A stretch of DNA of 64,000 nucleotides from Fictibacillus phosphorivorans (GTDB lineage: Bacteria > Bacillota > Bacilli > Bacillales > Fictibacillaceae). The stretch covers positions 3,197,911 to 3,261,910 of the forward strand of contig NZ_VDZU01000001.1 of NCBI RefSeq assembly GCF_007673525.1, in the 5' to 3' direction. Each line of letters starts with the position of its first letter. The first letter of the stretch is position 1. The notes under the pieces were generated by a model. It did no database searches and was not told where the DNA came from. It worked only from the letters and a program-made list of their open reading frames with translations. This document shows positions 34,794-44,574 of the stretch, piece after piece. A program made the position numbers and the translations under genes.

Positions 34794-35363
34794 TCAGTTC
34801 CAATTAAAAGTGATTTTTTGTCTGTAGTCTTCTGTTTCTCCGGTTGGCGTCAACCATACTTCAAGTGTGTATGCTCCTGGTTCAAGATTATTCACTAAAA
34901 TGTCCTGTTTAAAAACATCCGCTTGTTTCAGTTTTAATGAAGAAAGAACCTGCATGAACATATGATTCTTCGAGTATTGGTAAACAATTTTTCCGTTCTT
35001 ATCTTTGATCACATAATCAAATTTTTGACTAGACGAAAATTGAAAAACCTTCTCTTTTTCTGTTTGATTTTTTAATTCATATCGAAATAGAATACCTTTT
35101 GCATTCTGCTGTTCTTGAACATTAATCGTACTTTCAATACTTCCTGCAACGATGCCGTTCTGACCCTCTTGTCCAGATCGCTCTTCTTTGCCATCCTTAG
35201 GACTTTGTTGATTCTTATCATCTTTTTTACCATCACCTATCACTGGTTGCTCTCTCCCCTCGGATTGGTTTTGGCTGTCATTATTTCCACAGCCTGTAAC
35301 GACTACTGAAATACATAATATGATCAGTATAACATGCCAGTTATTTATCCTACATTTTATCAT
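34794..35363 (-). CDS. Lipoprotein with BsuPI (intracellular proteinase inhibitor-like) domain
   Basis: 189 residues. The signal peptide NWHVILIILCISVVVTGC ends at a lipobox with Cys25. A low-complexity Asp/Lys/Gln/Glu-rich linker follows (about 26-80). The C-terminal 110 residues match the BsuPI family: GILFRYELKNQTEKEKVFQF, FDYVIKDKNGKIVYQYS and LEPGAYTLEVWLTP. A role in inhibiting proteases outside the membrane is inferred from the family only; the founding member is intracellular. The ATG has GAGGTGA upstream. Confidence 0.8.
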   Translation of the reverse strand: MIKCRINNWHVILIILCISVVVTGCGNNDSQNQSEGREQPVIGDGKKDDKNQQSPKDGKEERSGQEGQNGIVAGSIESTINVQEQQNAKGILFRYELKNQTEKEKVFQFSSSQKFDYVIKDKNGKIVYQYSKNHMFMQVLSSLKLKQADVFKQDILVNNLEPGAYTLEVWLTPTGETEDYRQKITFNWN

Positions 35364-35482
35364 CGTTCTTCACCTCACTTGTTAGTTTGGGCATATATAC
35401 GTAATTTCATGTTTAAAAAGGATTTTTAGCTTACTTCATGTAAAATAGAGATTAAATCTATACGTAGAAGGAGTGTGTTTCT

Positions 35483-36859
35483 TTGGAAATGACAAAGTCA
35501 GATCTTTTGTTAGAAATGCAGAAAATAACTTCTGAAAAACGTGCCACACAAAATGAAACGGTTCTCTGGCAGCATAGCCATGATGAATCTTATCACCACC
35601 CTGTTTCTCCTGATGTAGTTGTATACCCGATATCGTCAGATGAAATTTCATCTATACTTAAATTCGCAAATGAAAACAAAATTCCTGTTGTGCCTTACGG
35701 AGCCGGTTCTAGTCTTGAGGGCCACTGTATACCCGTAAAAGGTGGCATCACATTAAACTTTCAAGAAATGAATGCAGTGCTGGAAATTCGTCCAGATGAT
35801 TTTTTAGTGAAAGTACAGCCTGGCGTTACACGTACTCAGCTAAACCTAGCTCTAAAAAAATTCGGATTGTTCTTTCCAGTCGACCCCGGAGCTGATGCTA
35901 CGATTGGTGGAATGGCAGCTACAAATGCAAGTGGAACAACAAGCGTAAAATATGGAATCATGCGCGATCAAGTAAGAAATCTTCAAGTCGTATTAGCGGA
36001 TGGACAAATTATTCAAACCGGCGGAATGGCTGCTAAATCGTCAGCTGGCTATCACTTGACCTCCATGTTTGTAGGCTCAGAAGGTACTTTAGGGATATTT
36101 ACTGAGATCACATTAAAAGTATACGGAATTCCTGAGGCAGTTCTTGCAGCAAGGTGTACGTTTCCATCTATTCAAACGGCAGTTGAAGCAGCAAGTGCAG
36201 TTCTTGGCTCTGGGACTGGTATCGCAAGGATGGAGCTGGTTGATGAACGCTCGATCGTCCAAGTGAACCACAATAGTGATACTTCGTATACAGAAGCTCC
36301 TACCTTATTTTTAGAGTTTCAAGGAAATCCAGCTAGTGTTACCTATGAAGCATCACTCACAAAGGAATTGCTCGAGAGCTTTGGTGGTTTAGAGTGGACA
36401 GAGGAACGTGATTCTAAGGCTCGGGCGAAACTTTGGGAAGCAAGACACCATTTAGCTTATGCATTTAAACATGGCTATCCAGGGAAATCGATGATGTTTA
36501 CCGATGTTTGTCTTCCACTCTCCGAATTGTCTGGAGCAATCGTACACGCGAGAAAAACGATGGACGAGATAGGAGTACCGGGGGCAGTCCTCGGTCATGT
36601 AGGTGATGGTAATTTTCATGCTATCCTAATGTACGACAGCTCGCTTACAATAGAGCGCGAAAAGGCAGACATGGTCAACGCACGTATAGTTGATCATGCT
36701 CTTCAAAAAGGCGGCACGTGTACAGGAGAGCATGGTATCGGAATCGGAAAAGCAAAATATTTGGCTAAGGAACATGCAGATACTCTTCCCATCATGCTCT
36801 CTATAAAAAAACAATTGGATCCAAACGACATTTTAAACCCTGGTAAGATCATAATATAG
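35483..36859 (+). CDS. FAD-linked oxidase, GlcD/D-lactate dehydrogenase type
   Basis: 458 residues from the TTG at 35483 after GAAGGAG (an in-frame ATG at 35489 is possible). FAD-binding type 4 domain: VVPYGAGSSLEGHCIPVKGG, FPVDPGADATIGGMAATNASG and GSEGTLGIFTEITLKVY. The C-terminal FAD-oxidase domain has GHVGDGNFHAILMYD (likely substrate/metal contacts) and GGTCTGEHGIGIGKAKYL. It oxidises a 2-hydroxy acid such as D-lactate or glycolate. It stands alone, without a GlcE/GlcF partner, unlike bacterial glycolate oxidase operons. Confidence 0.9.
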   Translation: MEMTKSDLLLEMQKITSEKRATQNETVLWQHSHDESYHHPVSPDVVVYPISSDEISSILKFANENKIPVVPYGAGSSLEGHCIPVKGGITLNFQEMNAVLEIRPDDFLVKVQPGVTRTQLNLALKKFGLFFPVDPGADATIGGMAATNASGTTSVKYGIMRDQVRNLQVVLADGQIIQTGGMAAKSSAGYHLTSMFVGSEGTLGIFTEITLKVYGIPEAVLAARCTFPSIQTAVEAASAVLGSGTGIARMELVDERSIVQVNHNSDTSYTEAPTLFLEFQGNPASVTYEASLTKELLESFGGLEWTEERDSKARAKLWEARHHLAYAFKHGYPGKSMMFTDVCLPLSELSGAIVHARKTMDEIGVPGAVLGHVGDGNFHAILMYDSSLTIEREKADMVNARIVDHALQKGGTCTGEHGIGIGKAKYLAKEHADTLPIMLSIKKQLDPNDILNPGKIII

Positions 36860-36923
36860 AAATGAAACGAAGAGCTTGTATGATTCGTATTAGTGTTATA
36901 ACAAACCAAGGAGGCGTTATTTC

Positions 36924-37244
36924 ATGATCGTCGTTACAACTGAGAACATTAAAGGCTATGAGGTGAAGGAAGTAAAAGGTTCTGCTTTTGGAGTCGTTGT
37001 ACGTGCTCGTGGAATCGGCGGCGACATCATGGCGGGATTACGAGGAATCATGGGCGGTGAGATCAAAGAATATACGAGCATGCTTGAAGATGCGCGAAAG
37101 CAAGCAGTTGACCGGATGGTAAAGAATGCTACCGAAATGGGTGGCAACGCAATCATCATGATGCGCTTTGATTCTGGAGAGATGGGCAATAACATGAGCG
37201 AGATCGTTGCTTATGGAACTGTTGTCGTTATTGAAAAACAATGA
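36924..37244 (+). CDS. YbjQ/UPF0145 family protein
   Basis: 106 residues, ATG after AAGGAGG. TTENIKGYEVKEVKGSAFG, GLRGIMGGEIKEYTSMLEDAR and GGNAIIMMRFDSGEM are characteristic of UPF0145, a family with a predicted pentameric, possibly metal-binding fold. Its stop overlaps the next start (ATGA at 37241), so the two are coupled. Confidence 0.9.
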   Translation: MIVVTTENIKGYEVKEVKGSAFGVVVRARGIGGDIMAGLRGIMGGEIKEYTSMLEDARKQAVDRMVKNATEMGGNAIIMMRFDSGEMGNNMSEIVAYGTVVVIEKQ

Positions 37245-37471
37245 ACATCATAAGCATCCTAATCGGCTGGCAAGTTTTGTCTATCCTTTTCTTAATCGCC
37301 TTAGCTATCATCTCCTGGATGTATTTTGATAAGCGATACAAAAAAAGTGAAACAAAAGTGCCCTCGGGCTATATTTGGACAGATGAAATATCAATCGATC
37401 CAACCTCAGGAAAAAGGGAACGTGTTTATTATAATCCTGAAACAGGCGATCGCTTTTATAAAGAAGAGTAA
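37241..37471 (+). CDS. Small membrane-anchored protein, partner of YbjQ-family gene
   Basis: 76 residues. One N-terminal helix (ISILIGWQVLSILFLIALAIISWMYF), then a polar domain PSGYIWTDEISIDPTSGKRE and YYNPETGDRFYKE. Coupled to the UPF0145 gene by a four-base overlap. No function known. Confidence 0.7.
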   Translation: MNIISILIGWQVLSILFLIALAIISWMYFDKRYKKSETKVPSGYIWTDEISIDPTSGKRERVYYNPETGDRFYKEE

Positions 37472-37473
37472 TG

Positions 37474-37521
37474 AAAAAAGCTTGTCTATTTTGGGGTTTC
37501 CCTTAAAAGACAAGCTTTTTT
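37474..37521 (+). terminator. Terminator of the YbjQ operon
   Basis: AAAAAAGCTTGTCT and AGACAAGCTTTTTT pair perfectly across a 20-base loop. Confidence 0.85.
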
Positions 37522-37573
37522 GTAGCTGATGATGTTTAAGGTTCTTTCAAATTTTATTTTGGTGCGTTTGAAA

Positions 37574-37673
37574 GGTTTTATGCTCGGTCCAAGAGATTTA
37601 TGCTCGATCGACGAGTTTTATGCGCGGTCCCAGGGTTTTATTCTCGGTCACAGGGGATTATCCTCTGTCGCTA
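37574..37673. repeat. Array of five degenerate 20-bp tandem repeats
   Basis: Five consecutive units of exactly 20 bases at 37574, 37594, 37614, 37634 and 37654, each built on GGTTTTATGCTCGGTCC with substitutions but no length change. A weaker sixth unit may precede them. The array lies between two convergent terminators and encodes nothing recognisable. Confidence 0.85.
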
Positions 37674-37674
37674 A

Positions 37675-37706
37675 CAAAAAAGCCGCCCATTCAAGCTGGG
37701 CAGCTT
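37675..37706 (-). terminator. Terminator of the MCP gene
   Basis: AGCTGCCCA and TGGGCGGCT pair around GCTTGAA on the minus strand, followed by TTTTTTG. Confidence 0.8.
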
Positions 37707-37722
37707 TCAATTCTTTTCATAT

Positions 37723-39411
37723 TTACACTTTAAATTTATTAATCGCTTCGTTCATCTCTTCTGCTAGCTGTGAAAGCGCGTTTGATGAAGATGATATTTC
37801 CTCCATGCTTGCTAGCTGTTCTTCTGCAGAAGCAGAAACTTCTTGCGTTGACGAAGCTGCTGTTTCTGCCATCGATGAGATCACGTCGATCGAGCCAACA
37901 ACATGTTCGGTACTCGCTGTCATCTGCTCTGTAGCAGCTGAGATATCGCTAACTTGTCCAGAAACCTCTGCAACGGTATCGTACAGACTTTTGAATGCTT
38001 CACCTGATTGATAGACGAGTTCTCTACCGCCATTTACTTCTATCGCACCGTTCTTCATTGCGGTAACGGCTTTTTCAGTTAGTTCCTGTATGCTAGTGAT
38101 CAGTTGACCGATCTGGGAAGCAGATGCTGATGATTGCTCTGCTAATTTTCGTACTTCATCAGCAACTACCGCAAAGCCTCTGCCTTGTTCTCCTGCACGA
38201 GCTGCTTCAATTGCTGCATTCAGCGCCAGCAAGTTTGTCTGACCGGCAATATCCGTAATCACATCAACAATATTCGTAATTTCTTGAGACTGCTCACCAA
38301 GATCCTTAACAACTCTTGAGGTACTGTCCATAGAAGTGTGGATCGCATTCATCTGGCCGATCGTCTTTTGTATGGTCTCATTTCCACCTTCTGCTACCTG
38401 CATAGAACGAGCAGATGCTTCAGACATGTTCTGCATACTAACTGCGATCTGTTGAATGCCGGCAGAAAGCTGGTTCATGGCTTCTACGATATCATCTACC
38501 GTACGCACTTGTTCTTGAGATCCTCCTGCCACCTCACCTATCGTTGTCGCGATCTGTTCAGTTGCCATACTCGTTTGTTCAGCTGAAGCGGTTAATTCTT
38601 CAGAAGATGCTGCTACTTGTTCAGCAGTAGCTCTGACTTGTCTGATTAAAGCAGCAAGGTTTGTACCCATATGGTTGATGCCATCTGCGAGCATACCGAT
38701 CTCATCTTTATTTTTTACAGAGATCGGATCCATCGTCAGGTCACCATCTGCGATGTCATTAAGCATATTGGACATTCTCACAACAGGTCTAGAAATCATA
38801 AGAGAGATCGTGTAACCGATTGCAAGTGCAGCCACTACAATAACGATTCCTAAAATCGTGATGAGAGAGACAACGAACTTCTCTTCGTCCGCAACGACGA
38901 CTCTGCCTTCAGCCATTAGGTTTGCTTGTCTCTTGCCCATCTCTTCTGTTACAGCTCGCATGTCTCTGCCTAACGGGAAGAGAGTGCTTTTTGCATATTC
39001 ATTTGCAGCTTCCATGTTACTCATTGAGTTTTGCAGAACGCGATTTGATTCCGTTTTGTAATCATTGTTCAAATAATAAATCTTCTCCAGCCTATCTTTA
39101 TCTGCCTTTACTTGAACGAGTTTCATCGTTTCATTTACGAGTGTATTAATCTTCTCGTTCGCGTCGGTCAACTTTTGTTTGCTTTCGGTCGATTGCTCGA
39201 GCAAGTATTCCCTGACACTATTGTTTTGAACAGTCGCTTGAAGTTCGATCTCTTTCGCATTGTTATAGATTACCGTTCTTCTGTCCAATAGTTCACTGTA
39301 TGTATGTTGCATGTCTTTTAAAAAGTAAAAGAAAACACCGCAAGTTGCAGCAAACAGAACGGCAATTGTTAAAAAAGAACCTACTAGCTTTTTTCTCAAA
39401 GTCAGTTTCAT
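37723..39411 (-). CDS. Methyl-accepting chemotaxis protein
   Basis: 562 residues. Membrane helix 1 (about 11-30), an extracellular four-helix-bundle sensor (about 35-185), membrane helix 2 (about 183-205), HAMP ([19 protein letters not shown]), then a long signalling coiled coil with the hairpin tip [20 protein letters not shown] and [20 protein letters not shown]. The ligand is unknown. It follows the CheW gene by only 10 bases, so a receptor and its coupling protein are cotranscribed, probably from the SigD-like promoter at 39924. Confidence 0.95.
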   Translation of the reverse strand: MKLTLRKKLVGSFLTIAVLFAATCGVFFYFLKDMQHTYSELLDRRTVIYNNAKEIELQATVQNNSVREYLLEQSTESKQKLTDANEKINTLVNETMKLVQVKADKDRLEKIYYLNNDYKTESNRVLQNSMSNMEAANEYAKSTLFPLGRDMRAVTEEMGKRQANLMAEGRVVVADEEKFVVSLITILGIVIVVAALAIGYTISLMISRPVVRMSNMLNDIADGDLTMDPISVKNKDEIGMLADGINHMGTNLAALIRQVRATAEQVAASSEELTASAEQTSMATEQIATTIGEVAGGSQEQVRTVDDIVEAMNQLSAGIQQIAVSMQNMSEASARSMQVAEGGNETIQKTIGQMNAIHTSMDSTSRVVKDLGEQSQEITNIVDVITDIAGQTNLLALNAAIEAARAGEQGRGFAVVADEVRKLAEQSSASASQIGQLITSIQELTEKAVTAMKNGAIEVNGGRELVYQSGEAFKSLYDTVAEVSGQVSDISAATEQMTASTEHVVGSIDVISSMAETAASSTQEVSASAEEQLASMEEISSSSNALSQLAEEMNEAINKFKV

Positions 39412-39421
39412 ACGTCACCTC

Positions 39422-39865
39422 TTATAAATTTCTGTTGCTAAAAATAACCGGACAATTCAGCACAATGATTAGGTGATCATCCTGCTTAGAGACACCATTT
39501 ATTAACGAATCCTCTTTTGAACGAAAACTCCCTGGTGATTGTATAGAATCTGCTTCGATATCCATAACATCGGTTGCAGCTTCCGTTAGAAGCCCTAAGA
39601 AGCTTTCTTCATTCTGTAAAATAACAATTCTTGTCTGATCTGTGATCTCTGTCTTCCCTTTACCGATCAGCTGTCCAAAATCAATGATCGGAATAACGTT
39701 CCCTCTTAAATGAATGATTCCCAATACGTCTGAAGGCATCTCTGGCATCGGTGTTATGTCCAGAACGCGCTCGATCGAAGCGACATGTTCGATCGGAAGG
39801 CCATATTGTTCAACACCAGCTGTTATTACAACAATCTTTAAAGTTTGAGTGCTAAGTGACATCTC
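39422..39865 (-). CDS. CheW-type chemotaxis coupling protein
   Basis: 147 residues from the ATG at 39865 (AAAGGAG eight bases upstream; longer frame to 39901 lacks a site). The fold is readable from LKIVVITAGVEQYGLPIEHV, GIIHLRGNVIPIIDFGQLIG and RIVILQNEESFLGLLTEAATDV. It links an MCP to CheA. It lies directly upstream of an MCP gene and is probably a second CheW separate from the main flagellar cluster. Confidence 0.9.
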   Translation of the reverse strand, partial: EMSLSTQTLKIVVITAGVEQYGLPIEHVASIERVLDITPMPEMPSDVLGIIHLRGNVIPIIDFGQLIGKGKTEITDQTRIVILQNEESFLGLLTEAATDVMDIEADSIQSPGSFRSKEDSLINGVSKQDDHLIIVLNCPVIFSNRNL

Positions 39866-39923
39866 ACTTGCTCCTTTTCTAGGTATTTCTTCATTAAACA
39901 ATAGTCATAAGTTCTCCCTCTTT

Positions 39924-39951
39924 TTATCGGTTAAGAATTTCAAATGTTTTA
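39924..39951 (-). promoter_or_regulatory. SigD-like promoter of cheW-mcp
   Basis: On the minus strand TAAA (39951-39948), 16 bases, ACCGATAA (39931-39924). The SigD consensus is TAAA-N15-GCCGATAT. It lies about 60 bases before the CheW start. Confidence 0.6.
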
Positions 39952-40015
39952 GTCTCAAAAATGATAATAAATCTACTAATCATTTTTAGTGTTTCTCGAG
40001 TTTATGTAACAACAA

Positions 40016-40053
40016 TAAAAAAGCCTGAGCAAAAAATGCTCAGGCTTTTTTAT
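40016..40053 (-). terminator. Terminator of the metallophosphoesterase gene
   Basis: AAGCCTGAGC and GCTCAGGCTT pair perfectly around ATTTTTT, followed by a T-run on the minus strand. Confidence 0.85.
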
Positions 40054-40056
40054 TAC

Positions 40057-41805
40057 TTATCTTTTTAAATCTACATTCTCTATCGTATTCGGCGGAATGG
40101 TTACTTGCACCTCTACAAACTGTTTCGAACCATATAATTGTGTTTCAACTACTTTACCAACAGAAGGCGTGTAGCTGCCTTGTTTCATATAGAATGGGAT
40201 ATTTACAGTCAAAGATTTATTTAAACGATTCGTAACTGTTGCTGTTTGGGTGACTTGAGATCCATCGTTCGGCAGTTGAAACTTATTTTCAAATGAAACA
40301 ACTCCAGCTGACGTATTCCCATTTTGATATACTGGCATGGATTTATCTGGACCTTCATATACGTATGAATTGAATTTATTATCAGCTGCATTCTTCTCAA
40401 ACAAACGATAGCCAACCCATGGTTTAGCTGATAATTCAATAGAAGCAGTCGTGGAAAACAAAATACCGTCTTGCTCTGTAATGTTATCGATGTGCGTATG
40501 TCCATGCAAAGATAAATTAACGTTGTTCTGCTTCATTACATCAATCAGTTCATGAGACCCTTCACCATGCCATTGCTGATCGTATTTAATACCGAGCGCC
40601 TCACCTTTTATGAGCGTTGTTAAATGCTGCGGATCATGCTTAGCATCATATTCTTCCCAATACTCGTTTACATGCGGATCTGTTGACGGCCATATGTCAC
40701 GATCACGCCATAACGGATTATGGTGAGAAAATAATCCTCTTACTTGCTCAGGTTGTGCATTGGATTTGTTATCTGCTAAATCTTTTTTGATCCACTCCAT
40801 CTGCTCATCACGTATCTGTCCACCCCAAGTAGGAACAGATACGGTTCCGTGTCCTTGTCTATCAAACTTGTGCCAATCAAAAGAGTTGTATCCGATCATG
40901 TGAGCATATGGTCCATAATCAAATGAGAAATATTGAGGACCGAAATATTGTTCCCAATACTTAGCACCATCAGTTAGCGTAGCATCTTGTGCATAATAAT
41001 CATGGTTCCCTGGTACGATATACACAGGAACATCAAACTGTTTCAGCATGCGGTATGTTTCTTCATATTCATAGATATATTCTTTCGGATTCATCTGACC
41101 ATACATTAAATCACCAGTCATCACCACAAAATCTGGTTTTAACAAATTCACTTGTTTAATCGTTTTTTGGAGATATAACCAACGTTTTGTTCGATCTGGG
41201 TGCCACAATCCAGCTTCAGTAATATTAGCTGGATCTGCAATATTACGTGGAGAGCCAACATGAATATCCGTTAGATGCATAAACTTAAATCCCTTCTTGA
41301 ACTCTTTAACTACCTTTACCGAGTTTGGTTCATCATCTGTAATACGCGTTCCATTCCCGGTATAAGAAACTTGCAGATCAAATAACTCTTCTGGAACCTC
41401 ATCTGGAATTTGTACCGTAACTTCATAAATAGAAGAGCTGTCCTTCCAATAAGAAGATCCTTTTTGCACATTTTTTACAGGAAGAGTAAATGTTCCATCA
41501 ATCTTCGCTGCTTCCGTTGGATTTAAAGAAACTTCCCATCCTGCAGGTTCTTTATCTTTTGTATCCACCTTTATCGTCAGATCTGATCCGTTCTTTTTTA
41601 TTGCCGGAGTTGACATAAGTGGATAAATAATATTTTCTACTTTTGGATCTAGTGCTAAATTAGGCACCTTATCCAAATAGTTTTCAGTGTTTCCAATCCC
41701 ACCATCTTGTTTGTCTATACCAGACAAGAAGGCATGTGCTTGTCCAACAGGTATCGTTAAAGCACCTGAGATAACAAGTGCTGTTAGCTTCATTCTCCAA
41801 CTCAT
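40057..41805 (-). CDS. Secreted calcineurin-like metallophosphoesterase
   Basis: 582 residues. Signal peptide (ALVISGALTIPVGQAHA, cleavage near residue 25). An N-terminal fibronectin/beta domain (about 50-170). The five-part phosphoesterase motif set is complete: LTDIHVGSP, VMTGDLMYGQ, VPGNHDYY, FSHHNPLW and LHGHTHID. A C-terminal beta domain ends the protein. It is expected outside the cell; the substrate may be nucleotides, phospholipid or phosphodiester but cannot be read. An XRE regulator is immediately upstream on the same strand. Confidence 0.88.
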   Translation of the reverse strand: MSWRMKLTALVISGALTIPVGQAHAFLSGIDKQDGGIGNTENYLDKVPNLALDPKVENIIYPLMSTPAIKKNGSDLTIKVDTKDKEPAGWEVSLNPTEAAKIDGTFTLPVKNVQKGSSYWKDSSSIYEVTVQIPDEVPEELFDLQVSYTGNGTRITDDEPNSVKVVKEFKKGFKFMHLTDIHVGSPRNIADPANITEAGLWHPDRTKRWLYLQKTIKQVNLLKPDFVVMTGDLMYGQMNPKEYIYEYEETYRMLKQFDVPVYIVPGNHDYYAQDATLTDGAKYWEQYFGPQYFSFDYGPYAHMIGYNSFDWHKFDRQGHGTVSVPTWGGQIRDEQMEWIKKDLADNKSNAQPEQVRGLFSHHNPLWRDRDIWPSTDPHVNEYWEEYDAKHDPQHLTTLIKGEALGIKYDQQWHGEGSHELIDVMKQNNVNLSLHGHTHIDNITEQDGILFSTTASIELSAKPWVGYRLFEKNAADNKFNSYVYEGPDKSMPVYQNGNTSAGVVSFENKFQLPNDGSQVTQTATVTNRLNKSLTVNIPFYMKQGSYTPSVGKVVETQLYGSKQFVEVQVTIPPNTIENVDLKR

Positions 41806-41905
41806 GTTTTACTCTCCCTTCAAAATAACTTGCATCTTGAAAGTAACAGCACAACGTAAATTTCATGTAACAGCACATTAAACATTTTATGAAACAGTTA
41901 TTTTA

Positions 41906-42349
41906 CTATATTTCTTTCAATCTCTTTCTTGCTTCATTTTCTTCAAAGGAACTATACACGCGATAATCCTTTTGATCAAGAATTCGGAAGTGCTGACTGA
42001 TTACATTCTGCTGAAGCCGGTAGCCTCTACGTGAATCTACTTCTTTCCACCAGACATGTCCACCCCAGGTTTTTTCTTTCGGTATCGCTACATACTCATG
42101 AACGACTAGTTCCATAACATCAAGCGGATTTCCACCTAATGCATGGTTAAGAATGTCTGAGTTTCGAAACAATGCACACATAGCAACGATTACAGTCCAG
42201 CTCGCTTTAATTCTTTCTTTTTCGATCTGCACTAACGTTTTCTTCGAAATTCCTAATATATCGGCCATCTTGTCTTGTGTATATCCAAGTTCAGTTCGTA
42301 CAAGCTTGATCTTGCCTGTTAACAAGTCCACAATTTCGTCTTGTGTCAT
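41906..42349 (-). CDS. XRE family transcriptional regulator
   Basis: 147 residues. N-terminal helix-turn-helix: IKLVRTELGYTQDKMADILGISKKTLVQIEKERIKASW (residues 14-51). The C-terminal 80 residues (EYVAIPKEKTWGGHVWWKEV, QHFRILDQKDYRVYSSF) have no recognised effector domain. It faces the same way as the metallophosphoesterase gene 100 bases downstream; control of that gene is possible but unproven. Confidence 0.85.
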   Translation of the reverse strand: MTQDEIVDLLTGKIKLVRTELGYTQDKMADILGISKKTLVQIEKERIKASWTVIVAMCALFRNSDILNHALGGNPLDVMELVVHEYVAIPKEKTWGGHVWWKEVDSRRGYRLQQNVISQHFRILDQKDYRVYSSFEENEARKRLKEI

Positions 42350-42427
42350 AATAAAGAGAATCTCCTTTTTATCCTTTTAGGAACATTTTACACAAAAAAA
42401 CTCCTTTCAACAAAAATGAAAGGAGTT

Positions 42428-42685
42428 TCAGCTATACGTATATGGTTCCCAATGAGCAAGATCATAGAGCCCAGAATTAATTCGTGTACTCTCCGCTTCC
42501 AACAATGACAATAGTTCATTAGGAAGTTCACTATGATGAAGGGCTAGGTTCATCTCATCGTTTGGGGATGAGATCAGAACCGTGAACAACTTCTTATTTT
42601 CCATGTTCATACCATGAACGTGAATATAATTTAAATCCTTTACTCGATACACAAAAAAGATACGGTATTTATTCAACTCTCCCAC
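42428..42685 (-). CDS. Small protein, unknown
   Basis: About 82-85 residues. The start is either the GTG at 42685 or the TTG at 42676, which sits eight bases after GGGAG. NKYRIFFVYRVKDLNYIHVHG and AESTRINSGLYDLAHWEPY suggest a small alpha-beta fold. No family recognised. Confidence 0.5.
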   Translation of the reverse strand: MGELNKYRIFFVYRVKDLNYIHVHGMNMENKKLFTVLISSPNDEMNLALHHSELPNELLSLLEAESTRINSGLYDLAHWEPYTYS

Positions 42686-42729
42686 ACTCCCTTATGAACA
42701 GTGTGGTCGGATTCTTCATACATTAAACC

Positions 42730-44574
42730 TTATTTTGGTGAAGACGGTGCAGTTGGAAGTTCGATCTCTACTTTCGTCCCTTCGTTCTCAACCGAAGAAA
42801 ACTGAATAGCTCCACCATGCTCTTCAATGATTTTAAAACACACCATCAATCCTAAGCCCGTGCCCTTTTCCTTTGTTGTATAGAAGGGTTCTCCTAGGGT
42901 TTTTAAACGTTCTGCTGGAATACCACATCCCTGATCTTTCAACTCGAGAAGGACAGAATCGTTTCGAGTTCCAATCTTAATATGAATTTCTCCGTCTTTA
43001 TCCATACTTTCGATCGCGTTCTTCAACAGATTGATGAAAAGCTGTTTAAGCTGATTCTCTACACCATATACAAGCGGTATGTTATCTGATATATTTACCC
43101 AGATCTGTATGTTTTTCATGATCGCTTGGGTTTCTAGCAACCTAACAACACTATAGATCAGTTCTTGGATGTTCGTATGTTCGAAGCTAACCGCTTGCGG
43201 TTTAGCAACAAGCATGAGCTCACCGACGATGTCGTTGATCCGATTAAGTTCTGACTCCATAATTCTTAAATATTCTAACCGAATCACATCGTCTGCATCT
43301 GACAAAAGTTTCGTAAATCCTTTGAGTGAAGTTAACGGATTCCGAATTTCGTGTGCGACTCCTGCAGCAAGCTCGCCGAGAACAGAGAGCTTCTCTGATT
43401 TTAACATGAGTTCTTCTGTCTGTTTTGCTTTCGTAACATCTCTAGCAAAGGTAACTAAGCTCTCTACATGACCATCTTTCGTCATAACCGGAACACCGCG
43501 GGCCTCTAATAATATCCAATCACCATTTTTATGAACCAACCTGAACTCTGTCTGAAACGGTTCTTTTTTCACAAGAGCTCTCATGAAAAGATCAGAAAGG
43601 CTCTGTAAATCATCAGGATGAACCATTTCCAGGATAGCCCCTTTAATCTCACCATCTTCATAGCCAAGTACAGGTAAGTGTGAAGGAGATACATATTGTA
43701 TGATGCCAGATGGATCAATCACAGTAATAAGATCTGTAGAATGTTCTGCGATCAAACGATATTTCGCCTCACTTTCACGTAGAGCACGCTCTACTTTTTT
43801 CTGAGAAGTAATATCACGATATACAATTACGAACCCCATAATCTTACCGTCCATGTCACATATGTTTGAAAAAGATGCAGATACGTCAAAAACGGTTCCG
43901 TCTTTGTGTATACGTTGTGTTTCATGAAGCGGAACGGATTGTCCTTGTTTTAACAAGTCAATGATCTCTTTTGATTCACCTTGCAGGTGTGCTGGTGTAA
44001 TAACAGGATAGTCATCATTATCCTCCGAGAAATCCTCTTCAGCCCAGCCGAACATCTGAATGAATGCATCGTTCACCTTGATGACCTCTTGCCTTGTGTT
44101 AATAATGAGAATGGCATCTGTTGTTCCTTTTAAAACCGACTCTAATAGATCTAGAGCCACACTCAGCTCTTCTTCCTTCTGTTTATGAGGTGTTATATCA
44201 CGTCCTGTGATAACAAGCACTTGCGGTTTACCATCACTCGTAAAGGTCGGTTGCTTGATGAGCTCTAGCATCACTTTACGACCGTTCTTCATCATAATCT
44301 TTTCAGCTGTTTTTATCGGTTTTCTTGTTTCCCATGCTCTCTTATCGGAAAGGCTACATCTTTCAATTGCTTCGTATGAAAGTCTTGTTTCAAGTTCCTC
44401 AAGACTTTTTCCTTTATATTCATCGTGGTTGATTCCATAAATATTAAGAGCGAACCGGTTTGCTTCTGCCCATGTTCCATCCGGATACCTTAAACAAACA
44501 AATTCGGGCAGGACATCGATCATTTCTTTTAAAGTGGCAACTGCAGGTAATTCATCCTGACTTAATACTTTCAT
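42730..44574 (-). CDS. Triple-PAS sensor histidine kinase, sporulation-kinase type
   Basis: 614 residues from the ATG at 44574 (AAAGGG eight bases upstream). No membrane helix. Three PAS domains: about 10-130, 140-265 and 265-390. HisKA has His411 (long numbering) in GVAHEIRNPLTSLKGFTKLL. HATPase: N box NLLKNAIESM, G1 LKDQGCGIP, F/G2 YTTKEKGTGLGLMVC. The architecture resembles soluble phosphorelay kinases such as KinA and KinE that feed Spo0F. No response regulator is adjacent, which also fits a phosphorelay kinase. The signal is unknown. Confidence 0.92.
   Translation of the reverse strand: MKVLSQDELPAVATLKEMIDVLPEFVCLRYPDGTWAEANRFALNIYGINHDEYKGKSLEELETRLSYEAIERCSLSDKRAWETRKPIKTAEKIMMKNGRKVMLELIKQPTFTSDGKPQVLVITGRDITPHKQKEEELSVALDLLESVLKGTTDAILIINTRQEVIKVNDAFIQMFGWAEEDFSEDNDDYPVITPAHLQGESKEIIDLLKQGQSVPLHETQRIHKDGTVFDVSASFSNICDMDGKIMGFVIVYRDITSQKKVERALRESEAKYRLIAEHSTDLITVIDPSGIIQYVSPSHLPVLGYEDGEIKGAILEMVHPDDLQSLSDLFMRALVKKEPFQTEFRLVHKNGDWILLEARGVPVMTKDGHVESLVTFARDVTKAKQTEELMLKSEKLSVLGELAAGVAHEIRNPLTSLKGFTKLLSDADDVIRLEYLRIMESELNRINDIVGELMLVAKPQAVSFEHTNIQELIYSVVRLLETQAIMKNIQIWVNISDNIPLVYGVENQLKQLFINLLKNAIESMDKDGEIHIKIGTRNDSVLLELKDQGCGIPAERLKTLGEPFYTTKEKGTGLGLMVCFKIIEEHGGAIQFSSVENEGTKVEIELPTAPSSPK

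Noticed and set aside
37574-37673. CRISPR array
   Set aside because: Units are contiguous 20-base degenerate repeats with no alternation of constant repeats and unique spacers, and no cas genes are present. The same applies to 62319-62438.
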